Shown here: one piece after another, positions 5,027 to 11,244 of the stretch | Layout of the letters: the number at the start of each line of letters is the position of its first letter | Position numbering within the stretch: position 1 is the stretch's first letter | Source of the DNA: Roseovarius sp. UBA6217 | Lineage (GTDB): Bacteria; Pseudomonadota; Alphaproteobacteria; Rhodobacterales; Rhodobacteraceae | Reading direction: 5' to 3' | Assembly (NCBI GenBank): GCA_002421985.1 | Contig: DISF01000056.1 | Location: forward strand, 1 to 11,244 | Length of the DNA stretch: 11,244 nucleotides | Program-made: the position numbers and the translations under genes | Notes under the pieces: model-generated | The model's input: only the letters and a program-made list of their open reading frames with translations | Database searches by the model: none | Told to the model about the DNA's origin: nothing

Positions 5027-6178
5027 ATGCCCGATAGAAATCATCCTTCCACTCACCCCCCACTCCCACCCACCACGGAAGATGACCGGGTGACGTGGCT
5101 TCGCCTCTTGCGCTCTCGTCGTGTCGGCCCGACGACATTCCACCGCCTGCTCGCCGATCACGGCACCGCCGCCGCGGCCTTCGGCGCGCTGCCCGAGGTG
5201 GCCCGCGCCGCAGGTGTGGCCGATTACACCCCCTGCCCCGAGGGTGTGGCCGTGGCCGAATTGCGCGCCGGGGCCAAGGCGGGCGCGCGGCTTCTCACAT
5301 ATGCTGATCCCGCCTACCCGGCGGCGCTGCGCGATCTGTCAGACGCGCCGCCCGTGTTGTGGATCAAGGGCGATCCGGCCTTGCTCGCGCGCCCCGTCAT
5401 CGCCATTGTGGGGGCGCGCAACGCCTCCTCGCTTGGGCTGCGCATGGCCCGCGCGCTGGCCGCCGATCTGTCAGAGCAGGGCTTTGTCATCGCCTCGGGC
5501 CTCGCGCGCGGCATCGACACCGCCGCCCATCACGCCAGCCTCAAGAGCGGCACCATCGCGGTGATGGCGGGCGGGGTGGATGTGGTCTACCCGTCCGAGA
5601 ACAAGGCGCTTTGCGACCAGATCGCCAGAACCGGCCTGTGCCTCTCGGAACAGCCCGTCGGCCTTGTGCCGCAGGCGCGGCACTTTCCCGCGCGCAACCG
5701 CCTTGTCAGCGGGCTTGCCCGCGCGGTCGTGGTGGTCGAGGCGGCGGCGAAATCCGGCTCGCTCATCACCGCGCGCACGGCGCTTGATCAGGGGCGCGAG
5801 GTCATGGCCGTGCCCGGCCACCCGATCGACGCCCGCGCCGCGGGCTGCAACATGCTCATCCGTGACGGAGCCACGCTGGTGCGCAGTGCCGCCGACGTGA
5901 TCGAGGCGCTGCCGCAGACGCAAACGCAGCCCCCCGCACAGGCCGAAATCCCCCTGCCCGATCCCGCGCCGCCAGAGCGCCCCGCCCGGTCCCTGCGCGA
6001 CACAGCCGCGCTGCATAGCGAGATCCTGTCGCGCCTCGGCCCCTCGCCCTTGGCCGAGGATCAGCTCATCCGCGATCTTGCCAGCCCCGCGCAGGCGATC
6101 GCGCCGGCGCTTGTCACGCTCGAGTTGGACGGGCGCATCACCCGCCATCCCGGCGGCCTCGTCTCGCTCGCTGTCTGA
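5027..6178 (+). CDS. dprA: DNA processing protein DprA
   Basis: DprA (Smf) binds single-stranded DNA in the cytoplasm and loads RecA on it, protecting DNA taken up by transformation. The 383-residue product has an N-terminal helical region (20-70), a Rossmann-type DNA-binding core and a C-terminal winged-helix DML1-type domain (about 325-383). Core motifs seen are IVGAR (127-131), SGLARGID (157-164), FPARNRLVSGLA (220-231), SGSLITARTAL (243-253), VPGHP (262-266) and GCNMLIRDGA (273-282). A proline-rich linker (295-322) separates core and winged helix. ATG at 5027 is chosen because GCGAGG (5015-5020) lies six bases upstream; a GTG at 4988 would add 13 residues but lacks a ribosome site. The mobile element and a probable IS remnant lie directly upstream, so its transcription may have been rewired. 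It is followed by topA, as in many Rhodobacteraceae. Confidence 0.96.
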   Translation: MPDRNHPSTHPPLPPTTEDDRVTWLRLLRSRRVGPTTFHRLLADHGTAAAAFGALPEVARAAGVADYTPCPEGVAVAELRAGAKAGARLLTYADPAYPAALRDLSDAPPVLWIKGDPALLARPVIAIVGARNASSLGLRMARALAADLSEQGFVIASGLARGIDTAAHHASLKSGTIAVMAGGVDVVYPSENKALCDQIARTGLCLSEQPVGLVPQARHFPARNRLVSGLARAVVVVEAAAKSGSLITARTALDQGREVMAVPGHPIDARAAGCNMLIRDGATLVRSAADVIEALPQTQTQPPAQAEIPLPDPAPPERPARSLRDTAALHSEILSRLGPSPLAEDQLIRDLASPAQAIAPALVTLELDGRITRHPGGLVSLAV

Positions 6179-6216
6179 CAGCCCAAGGCCCCGAAATACC
6201 CCATTCCGGCCCCGCG

Positions 6217-6246
6217 TTGACAAACCCCCTTGCCAGCGCACATGCT
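6217..6246 (+). promoter_or_regulatory. Probable sigma70 promoter of topA
   Basis: TTGACA (6217-6222), an 18-base spacer and CATGCT (6241-6246) lie about 40 bases before the topA start codon, between the dprA stop and topA. The perfect -35 with a poor -10 is common in this group. It suggests topA can be transcribed independently of dprA. Confidence 0.5.
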
Positions 6247-6286
6247 CCCCCGCCATAAGCGGCCCGCAAAGCCGAAAGGAGTGTCC

Positions 6287-8962
6287 ATGCCCGTCGTCGT
6301 TGTCGAATCGCCCGCCAAAGCCAAGACAATCAACAAGTATCTGGGCGACGGCTACACGGTTCTGGCAAGCTATGGCCATGTCCGCGACCTGCCGCCCAAG
6401 GATGGATCGGTCGATCCAGAGCATGATTTCGCCATGACATGGGAGGTGGGTGCCGACGCGCGCAAGCATGTCAAGGCCATCGCCGACGCGCTCAAGGATG
6501 ACAACGCGCTCATCCTCGCGACCGACCCCGACCGCGAGGGCGAGGCGATAAGCTGGCATCTCGAGGAGACGCTGCGCAAGCGCAAGGCGATCCGCAAAGA
6601 CACCCCCGTGAGCCGCGTGGTCTTCAACGCCATCACCAAATCCGCCGTCACCGAGGCAATGAAGAACCCCCGTCAGGTCGATGCGCCACTGGTCGAGGCC
6701 TATCTGGCGCGCCGGGCGCTCGATTATCTCGTGGGCTTCAACCTCAGCCCCGTGCTCTGGCGCAAACTGCCCGGCGCGCGCTCGGCAGGGCGCGTGCAAT
6801 CGGTTTGCCTGCGTCTCATCGTCGAGCGCGAGATGGAGATCGAGGCGTTCCGCGCCCGCGAATACTGGTCCGTCAAGGCGCTGCTCGCCACGCCGCGCGG
6901 GCAGGAGTATGAGGCGCGCCTTGTCTCGCTCGCGGGCAGCAAGCTCGACAAGTTCGACCTCGCCAACGCCACGCAGGCCGAAATGGCGGTGCAGGCGGTC
7001 GCGTCGCGCGCCCTCTCTGTGGTTTCGGTCGAGGCCAAACCCGCCAGCCGCAACCCCTCTGCCCCCTTCATGACCTCCACCCTGCAACAGGAGGCCAGCC
7101 GCAAGTTCGGCATGGGCGCCAAACAATGCATGAGCGCCGCGCAACGCCTCTACGAGGCCGGGCACATCACCTATATGCGCACCGACGGCATCGACATGGC
7201 CCCAGAGGCGGTGATGGCCGCGCGCGACGCGATCTGCGACCGCTTTGGCGAGGCGTATCTCCCGAAATCGCCACGCATGTATAAAAACAAGGCCAAGAAC
7301 GCGCAGGAAGCGCATGAATGCATCCGCCCCACCGACATGACGCGCGACGCGGCCAAGCTAAGGCTCACCGACACCGACCAGCGCCGCCTTTATGACCTGA
7401 TCTGGAAACGCACCCTTGCCTGCCAGATGGAGGCCGCGCGGCTGGAGCGCACCACCGTCGAGATCGGCAGCGAGGATGGGCAGGTGGGCCTGCGCGCCAC
7501 CGGGCAGGTCATGCTCTTTGACGGGTTCCTCAAGGTCTACGAGGAAGGGCGCGACGACGTGACCGACGAGGATGACCGCCGCCTGCCTCAGATCATGCAG
7601 GGCGAGCCCGCCGCCTTCGCCAAATCCTCGCTGCGCGCGGAGTTTGCCAAGGCACAGGACGGCAAGGACAGCCCCGCCGCGATGCTCTCGCAAAACGAGG
7701 CCGTGCTCGGGCTGCAACATTTCACCCAAGCCCCGCCGCGCTACACCGAGGCGACGCTGGTCAAGAAGATGGAAGAGCTGGGCATCGGCCGCCCCTCGAC
7801 CTATGCGAGCGTGTTGGGCACGATCCAGGACCGCGAATATGTCCGCAAGGATCAGGGCCGCCTTGTCCCCGAGGACAAGGGCCGCATCGTCACCGTCTTT
7901 CTCATCAATTTCTTCCGCAAATACGTGGGCTACGAATTCACCGCCAATCTGGAAGAGGATCTCGACCGGGTGAGCGCGGGCGAGGCGGATTACAAGGAAA
8001 TCCTCGGCCGCTTCTGGCGCGATTTCTCGGCGGCCATCGCCGAGACATCCGAATTGCGCATCACCGAGGTGCTCGACGTGCTCGACGCGGCGCTCGCGCC
8101 CACGCTCTACCCGCCGCGCGAGGATGGCGGCGATCCGCGCCAATGCCCGCTTTGTGGAACGGGGCAGTTGCATCTCAAGACCTCGCGTTCGGGCGGTTTT
8201 GTCGGCTGTGGCAACTATCCGGACTGCCGCTACACCCGCCCTATCGGCGGGGACGCGGCGGAAAATGGCGACCGTGTCCTTGGAGAGGATGAGAATGGCA
8301 ACGAAATCTCGCTGCGCTCGGGGCGCTTTGGCCCCTATGTGCAGCGCGGCGAGGCCACGGAAGACAACAAGAAGCCCGAGCGCGCCAGCCTGCCCAAGGG
8401 CTGGAAAGCCGAGGATATGACGCTCGAGAAGGCGCTGACGCTGCTGAGCCTGCCGCGCGAGGTGGGAACGCATCCCGAGGGCGGCATCGTCAAGGCGAAT
8501 TTCGGCCGCTTCGGCCCCTATATCATGCATCAGTTGCCCGACGAGGCAAAACCCGTCTACGCCAATCTCAAGGATCCGGCGGACGTGTTCGAGATCGGCA
8601 TGAACCGCGCGGTGGAACTGCTTGCCGCCAAGCGCGCCAATCCCGGCGGGCGCGGGCGCGCGGCGGCGAAATCCTTGCGCGATCTGGGCGAGCATCCCGA
8701 CGGTGGCCCGGTTCAGGTGTTCGAGGGGCGGTATGGTCCTTATGTCAAATGGGGCAAGGTCAACGCCACCCTGCCCAAGGAGACGCCCCCCGAGGCGATC
8801 ACGCTGGAGGCGGCACTCGATCTCATCGCGGCCAAGGCGGCGAAACCGGGCGGCAAGAAGAAAGCCGCGCCCGTGAAAGCCACTGCGAAGAAACCCACTG
8901 CGAAGAAACCCGCCGCCAAGAAAACCACGGCCAAGCCCGCCACCGGCAAGAAGGCGGGCTGA
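6287..8962 (+). CDS. topA: DNA topoisomerase I (type IA)
   Basis: TopA relaxes negative supercoils by cutting one strand and passing the other through, holding the DNA by a 5'-phosphotyrosine link. The product is 891 residues. The TOPRIM domain has E7 (VVVVESPAKAKTI) and the metal-binding D80, D82 and E84 in ATDPDREGEA. The catalytic tyrosine is Y296 in ITYMRTDG. Residues 620-647 form a four-cysteine zinc ribbon (C620, C623, C641, C647). It is followed by three C-terminal repeats marked GRFGPY or GRYGPY (679, 740, 815), typical of alphaproteobacterial TopA. Residues 852-891 are a lysine/alanine/proline tail similar to histone H1 tails, likely to add non-specific DNA binding. ATG at 6287 is chosen because AAGGAG (6276-6281) lies five bases upstream; the open frame reaches 6230. 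No key residue is missing. Confidence 0.98.
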   Translation: MPVVVVESPAKAKTINKYLGDGYTVLASYGHVRDLPPKDGSVDPEHDFAMTWEVGADARKHVKAIADALKDDNALILATDPDREGEAISWHLEETLRKRKAIRKDTPVSRVVFNAITKSAVTEAMKNPRQVDAPLVEAYLARRALDYLVGFNLSPVLWRKLPGARSAGRVQSVCLRLIVEREMEIEAFRAREYWSVKALLATPRGQEYEARLVSLAGSKLDKFDLANATQAEMAVQAVASRALSVVSVEAKPASRNPSAPFMTSTLQQEASRKFGMGAKQCMSAAQRLYEAGHITYMRTDGIDMAPEAVMAARDAICDRFGEAYLPKSPRMYKNKAKNAQEAHECIRPTDMTRDAAKLRLTDTDQRRLYDLIWKRTLACQMEAARLERTTVEIGSEDGQVGLRATGQVMLFDGFLKVYEEGRDDVTDEDDRRLPQIMQGEPAAFAKSSLRAEFAKAQDGKDSPAAMLSQNEAVLGLQHFTQAPPRYTEATLVKKMEELGIGRPSTYASVLGTIQDREYVRKDQGRLVPEDKGRIVTVFLINFFRKYVGYEFTANLEEDLDRVSAGEADYKEILGRFWRDFSAAIAETSELRITEVLDVLDAALAPTLYPPREDGGDPRQCPLCGTGQLHLKTSRSGGFVGCGNYPDCRYTRPIGGDAAENGDRVLGEDENGNEISLRSGRFGPYVQRGEATEDNKKPERASLPKGWKAEDMTLEKALTLLSLPREVGTHPEGGIVKANFGRFGPYIMHQLPDEAKPVYANLKDPADVFEIGMNRAVELLAAKRANPGGRGRAAAKSLRDLGEHPDGGPVQVFEGRYGPYVKWGKVNATLPKETPPEAITLEAALDLIAAKAAKPGGKKKAAPVKATAKKPTAKKPAAKKTTAKPATGKKAG

Positions 8963-8977
8963 GCCGCGCGCCGCACC

Positions 8978-8997
8978 TTACGTAGTAATCCCTAATC
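8978..8997 (+). promoter_or_regulatory. Possible activator site upstream of the sco promoter
   Basis: TTACGTAGTAA (8978-8988) is a near-palindrome (TTAC-GTA-GTAA), followed by overlapping TAATCC direct repeats (8986-8991 and 8993-8998). TTACGTAG differs by one base from the FixJ-type consensus GTAMGTAG. It lies about 25 bases upstream of the -35 at 9023, near -80 to -60 from the expected transcription start, a usual place for activators. The regulator is not identified; the function is inferred. Confidence 0.35.
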
Positions 8998-9022
8998 CGC
9001 GTCGTTGGGCGCGCGCGTCGCG

Positions 9023-9051
9023 TTGACTCGCGCCCACGCCGCCGCCATACC
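9023..9051 (+). promoter_or_regulatory. Probable sigma70 promoter of the sco operon
   Basis: TTGACT (9023-9028), a 17-base spacer and CATACC (9046-9051) lie about 31 bases before the scoA start codon. The -10 matches consensus at only three positions, like the topA promoter here. Confidence 0.45.
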
Positions 9052-9082
9052 ACCTCTGACAGGTTTCACGAGGAGGTTCGCA

Positions 9083-9805
9083 ATGTCCAAGGTTTACAGC
9101 TCGGCCGCCGAGGCGCTCGACGGGCTCTTGCGCGACGATATGCTGATCGCCGCAGGCGGCTTTGGCCTCTGCGGCATTCCCGAATTGCTGCTTTCGGCGA
9201 TCCGCGATTCGGGCGTCAAGGGCCTCACCTTCGCCAGCAACAACGCGGGCGTGGATGATTTCGGCATCGGCATCCTGCTTCAGACCCGGCAGGTGAAAAA
9301 GATGATCTCCTCCTATGTCGGCGAGAATGCCGAATTCATGCGCCAATACCTGAGCGGCGAGCTGGAGCTTGAATTCAACCCGCAGGGCACGCTTGCCGAG
9401 CGGATGCGCGCGGGCGGCGCGGGTATTCCCGGCTTCTACACCAAGACCGGCGTCGGCACGGTCATCGCCGAGGGCAAGGAGCACAAGGACTTTCCCACCG
9501 GCGCGGACGGCCAGCCCGAGACCTATATCATGGAGCGCGGCATCTTTGCCGATCTCTCGATCGTCAAGGCGTGGAAGGCCGACACCACCGGCAACGCCAT
9601 CTTCCGCAAGACCGCGCGCAACTTCAACCCGCCGGCGGCCATGTGCGGGCGCATCTGCGTGATGGAGGTCGAAGAGATCGTGGAGCCGGGCACGCTCGAC
9701 CCCGATTGCATCCACCTGCCCGGCATCTATGTGCACCGCCTCATCCAGGGGCAGCACGAGAAACGGATCGAGCAACGCACCGTTCGCAAGAGGGAGGAAG
9801 CCTGA
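9083..9805 (+). CDS. scoA: Succinyl-CoA:3-ketoacid CoA-transferase subunit A
   Basis: This is the alpha subunit of the enzyme that moves CoA from succinyl-CoA to acetoacetate, giving acetoacetyl-CoA and succinate, so that ketone bodies or PHB breakdown products enter central metabolism. The 240-residue product is the usual length. It shows the CoA-transferase family I signature around GGFGLCGIPE (25-34), SNNAG (52-56) with VDDFGIGILL following, the GTLAERMRAGGAGIPGFYT stretch (102-120), and the KTARNFNP motif (176-183). The N-terminus MSKVYSSAAEAL is typical of ScoA. ATG at 9083 is chosen because AGGAGG (9071-9076) lies six bases upstream; a longer frame from 9005 would cover the promoter. 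It overlaps the next gene by one base (TGATG). Other class I transferases (AtoD, PcaI) are related, but the N-terminal half fits ScoA best. Confidence 0.95.
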   Translation: MSKVYSSAAEALDGLLRDDMLIAAGGFGLCGIPELLLSAIRDSGVKGLTFASNNAGVDDFGIGILLQTRQVKKMISSYVGENAEFMRQYLSGELELEFNPQGTLAERMRAGGAGIPGFYTKTGVGTVIAEGKEHKDFPTGADGQPETYIMERGIFADLSIVKAWKADTTGNAIFRKTARNFNPPAAMCGRICVMEVEEIVEPGTLDPDCIHLPGIYVHRLIQGQHEKRIEQRTVRKREEA

Positions 9806-10128
9806 TGTTCTTTGACGACGACGATGGCATGAGCGCGGGCGTGACCGCCTGTTCCTATACCGATGAGTTTCTCGACGCCGCCGTGGCCAAGATCGACGCC
9901 ACCTTCGGCACGGGCTTTGCCAGGCAGCACCCGGCGCTGGTGGCGGGATATCTGCAAGCCAGCGCCACCAACCTCAGCGCCTTCATGACCGCCGCCGCCA
10001 ACATGCAGGCCGCCGGCTTCGACGAGGCGCTCGCGGCGGCGATGGACGAGATGGACGAGATGGACTGGGAAGATGACGCGCCCGAGGCCGCACCACCGGC
10101 CAAACCGCGCAAGAAAGGACGCAAGTGA
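9805..10128 (+). CDS. Small acidic hypothetical protein inside the sco operon (107 residues)
   Basis: I do not recognise this protein. It begins at ATG 9805, overlapping the scoA stop (TGATG) with GGAGG (9793-9797) seven bases upstream, and its own TGA overlaps the scoB ATG in the same way. Translational coupling of all three genes is thus very likely. The product begins MFFDDDDG, has a helical middle (EFLDAAVAKIDATFG, 21-35; HPALVAGYLQASATNLSAFMTAAANMQAAGFDEALAAAM, 42-80), then a methionine/aspartate-rich run (DEMDEMDWEDD, 81-91) and a basic tail (PRKKGRK, 101-107). There is no signal peptide, membrane segment or catalytic motif. The context suggests a role in assembly, stability or regulation of the CoA-transferase, which is inference. 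Alternatively it is an unrelated passenger. Confidence 0.88.
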   Translation: MFFDDDDGMSAGVTACSYTDEFLDAAVAKIDATFGTGFARQHPALVAGYLQASATNLSAFMTAAANMQAAGFDEALAAAMDEMDEMDWEDDAPEAAPPAKPRKKGRK

Positions 10129-10757
10129 TGCCCTGGGATCGCAATCAGATGGCGGCACGCGCCGCGCAGGAGCTTGAAGACGGCACCTATGTCAATCTCG
10201 GCATCGGCATTCCGACGCTGGTGAGCAACTACATCCCCGAGGGAGTGCAGGTGACGCTGCAATCGGAAAACGGGATGCTCGGCATGGGGCCCTTTCCCTA
10301 TGAGGGCGACGAAGACCCCGACCTTATCAACGCCGGCAAGCAGACCATTACAGAGCTGCCCCACACCGCCTATTTCGACAGCGCCACCTCGTTCGGCATG
10401 ATCCGGGGCGGCAAGATCGCGATGGCGATCCTTGGCGCGATGGAAGTGGCCGAAAACGGCGATCTGGCCAACTGGATGATCCCCGGCAAGCTCATCAAGG
10501 GCATGGGCGGGGCGATGGATCTGGTGGCGGGCGTGCGCCGGGTGGTGGTGGTGATGGACCACACCAACAAGGCGGGCGAGTCGAAGATCCTGAAGCAATG
10601 CACCCTGCCGCTGACCGGCAAGGGGGTGGTCAATCGCATCATCACCAATCTTGGCGTGCTCGATGTGGTCGAGGGCGGCTTGCGCATCCTGGAATGTGCC
10701 GATGGCGTGACCGAGGACGAGCTGCGCGCCGCCACCGAGGCGACCATCGTCGCCTGA
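10128..10757 (+). CDS. scoB: Succinyl-CoA:3-ketoacid CoA-transferase subunit B
   Basis: This beta subunit carries the catalytic glutamate that forms the enzyme-CoA thioester. The 209-residue product is full length. The SENG motif (46-49) gives the catalytic E47, followed by GMLGMGPFP. Other family features are YVNLGIGIPTLV (21-32), the substrate-side LINAGKQTITELP (66-78), SFGMIRGG (88-95) and the C-terminal VVNRIITNLGVLDV (167-180). ATG at 10128 is preferred over the GTG at 10125: AAGGA (10115-10119) lies eight bases upstream and the ATG overlaps the previous stop as TGATG. A GC-rich hairpin follows within ten bases, so scoB appears to end the operon. Confidence 0.95.
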   Translation: MPWDRNQMAARAAQELEDGTYVNLGIGIPTLVSNYIPEGVQVTLQSENGMLGMGPFPYEGDEDPDLINAGKQTITELPHTAYFDSATSFGMIRGGKIAMAILGAMEVAENGDLANWMIPGKLIKGMGGAMDLVAGVRRVVVVMDHTNKAGESKILKQCTLPLTGKGVVNRIITNLGVLDVVEGGLRILECADGVTEDELRAATEATIVA

Positions 10758-10763
10758 TATCGG

Positions 10764-10786
10764 GGGCCGGGCCCCGCGCCCGGCCC
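10764..10786 (+). terminator. Intrinsic-type terminator of the sco operon
   Basis: Arms GGGCCGGG (10764-10771) and CCCGGCCC (10779-10786) form a perfect 8-bp GC stem with a 7-base loop, six bases after the scoB stop. The following TATTCATT is a weak T-rich tract. Confidence 0.7.
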
Positions 10787-10800
10787 TATTCATTGGTGGC

Positions 10801-10847
10801 GCATGTTCGAGGATCTCAAAACCGGTTCCCACTTTTGAGCAACATGC
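10801..10847. repeat. Interrupted palindrome between convergent scoB and lytic transglycosylase genes
   Basis: Outer arms GCATGTT (10801-10807) and AACATGC (10841-10847) and inner arms CTCAAAA (10815-10821) and TTTTGAG (10833-10839) nest around ACCGGTTCCCAC. It sits one base before the stop codon of the minus-strand gene, so it can act as that gene's terminator. The central ACCGGTTCCCACTTTT resembles dispersed intergenic repeats I recall from alphaproteobacterial genomes; the pairing is visible, the repeat-family link is from memory. Confidence 0.5.
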
Positions 10848-10848
10848 T

Positions 10849-11244
10849 TTATTTCATCGCCAGATCAAAGGCGCAGGCATCGGTGACAAGCTCGGGCCGC
10901 GTCTTGCACAGGCCGCGCGCCACGTCAAAGGCCGCGAGCACCAGCGGCACGTAATCGCGCGTCTCGGCAAAGGGGGGCACGCCGCCATGCGCGCGCACCG
11001 CCCCCTCTCCCGCGTTATATCCCGCCAGCGCCAGGATCACGTCGCCGCCGAATTCCCCGATCAGCCAGTCGAGATAGGCCACCCCGCCGCCGATATTGGC
11101 CGCCGGGGCCAGCGCGTCGGCCACACCGAACCGCGCCGCCGTGTCGGGCATGAGCTGCATCAGCCCCTGCGCGCCCTTGCTTGATGCCGCCTCTGCGCGC
11201 CCGCCCGATTCCACCGCGATCACCGCCAGCGCCAGCGCGGGCGA
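10849..11244 (-). CDS. Lytic transglycosylase, SLT family 1 (5' end outside window)
   Basis: The frame is open to the right edge and ends at TAA (10849-10851), giving the last 131 residues. An SLT-type fold cleaves the MurNAc-GlcNAc bond of peptidoglycan in the periplasm, producing 1,6-anhydro ends. Seen in order are LAVIAVESGG (6-15) with catalytic E12, KGAQGLMQLMPDTAARFGV (23-41), NIGGGVAYLDWLI (50-62), LALAGYNAGEGAV (71-83) and RDYVP (96-100), the standard motifs of the family. A GTG at 11223 lies within the conserved helix and is not the true start. The signal peptide and any N-terminal domain lie outside the window. Two cysteines (113, 124) in the C-terminal tail could form a periplasmic disulphide. 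It converges on the sco operon. Confidence 0.93.
   Translation of the reverse strand, partial: SPALALAVIAVESGGRAEAASSKGAQGLMQLMPDTAARFGVADALAPAANIGGGVAYLDWLIGEFGGDVILALAGYNAGEGAVRAHGGVPPFAETRDYVPLVLAAFDVARGLCKTRPELVTDACAFDLAMK

Noticed and set aside
5471..7315. 614-residue open frame on the minus strand across dprA and topA
   Set aside because: It lies antisense to two well-supported genes, has the H/R/G-rich composition of a GC-bias shadow and matches no family.
7358..8695. 445-residue open frame on the minus strand inside topA
   Set aside because: Shadow of topA; the coding evidence on the plus strand is complete, down to the zinc ribbon and C-terminal repeats.
8881..8955. CRISPR-like short repeats near the end of topA
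   Set aside because: The repeats are in-frame codons for the lysine/alanine tail, contiguous and without spacers.
9855..10832. 325-residue open frame on the minus strand across the sco operon
   Set aside because: Antisense to scoB and the 107-residue gene, with biased composition (H, G, A, R) and no motif.

Overview
The window looks like a stretch of chromosome from a GC-rich alphaproteobacterium, most likely of the Rhodobacteraceae/Roseobacter type. The reasons are the dprA-topA pair, a ScoA/ScoB CoA-transferase operon, strong GC bias at third codon positions, and sigma70-type promoters with a good TTGAC -35 and a poor -10. No 16S rRNA or other taxonomic marker is present, so this is inference from gene content and base composition.

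Region 1 (1 to about 4291) is the right-hand end of an integrative mobile element. From right to left it carries: a 3' half of a serine tRNA gene with anticodon TGA and no 5' half (4234-4291), which marks the attachment-site junction; a tyrosine recombinase with all its catalytic residues (minus strand); an uncharacterised 187-residue protein (plus strand); a 64-residue protein (minus); a small AlpA/MerR-type helix-turn-helix protein of excisionase or regulator type (minus); and the first 350 residues of a phage/plasmid-type DUF3987-like ATPase (minus, running off the left edge). Integrase, small HTH protein and replication-type ATPase together resemble a small integrative element or phage satellite. 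A TGTTACAT-like motif recurs in several of its intergenic regions. The rest of the element and the restored intact tRNA-Ser gene should lie left of the window.

Region 2 (4292-5026) is a 735-bp stretch without a convincing gene. It holds a probable leftover end of an IS21-family insertion sequence (about 4680-4738) and an AT-rich island rich in short palindromes (about 4891-4950) just upstream of dprA.

Region 3 (5027-8962) is core chromosome: dprA, which loads RecA on incoming single-stranded DNA, and topA, DNA topoisomerase I, which appears to have its own promoter.

Region 4 (9083-10786) is a compact three-gene operon: scoA, a 107-residue acidic protein of unknown function, and scoB. Both junctions are TGATG overlaps, so the three are probably translationally coupled. 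ScoA and ScoB form the succinyl-CoA:3-ketoacid CoA-transferase that activates acetoacetate. A near-palindrome upstream of the promoter may be an activator site. A GC-rich hairpin ends the operon, and a second interrupted palindrome lies between it and a convergent lytic transglycosylase gene that runs off the right edge.
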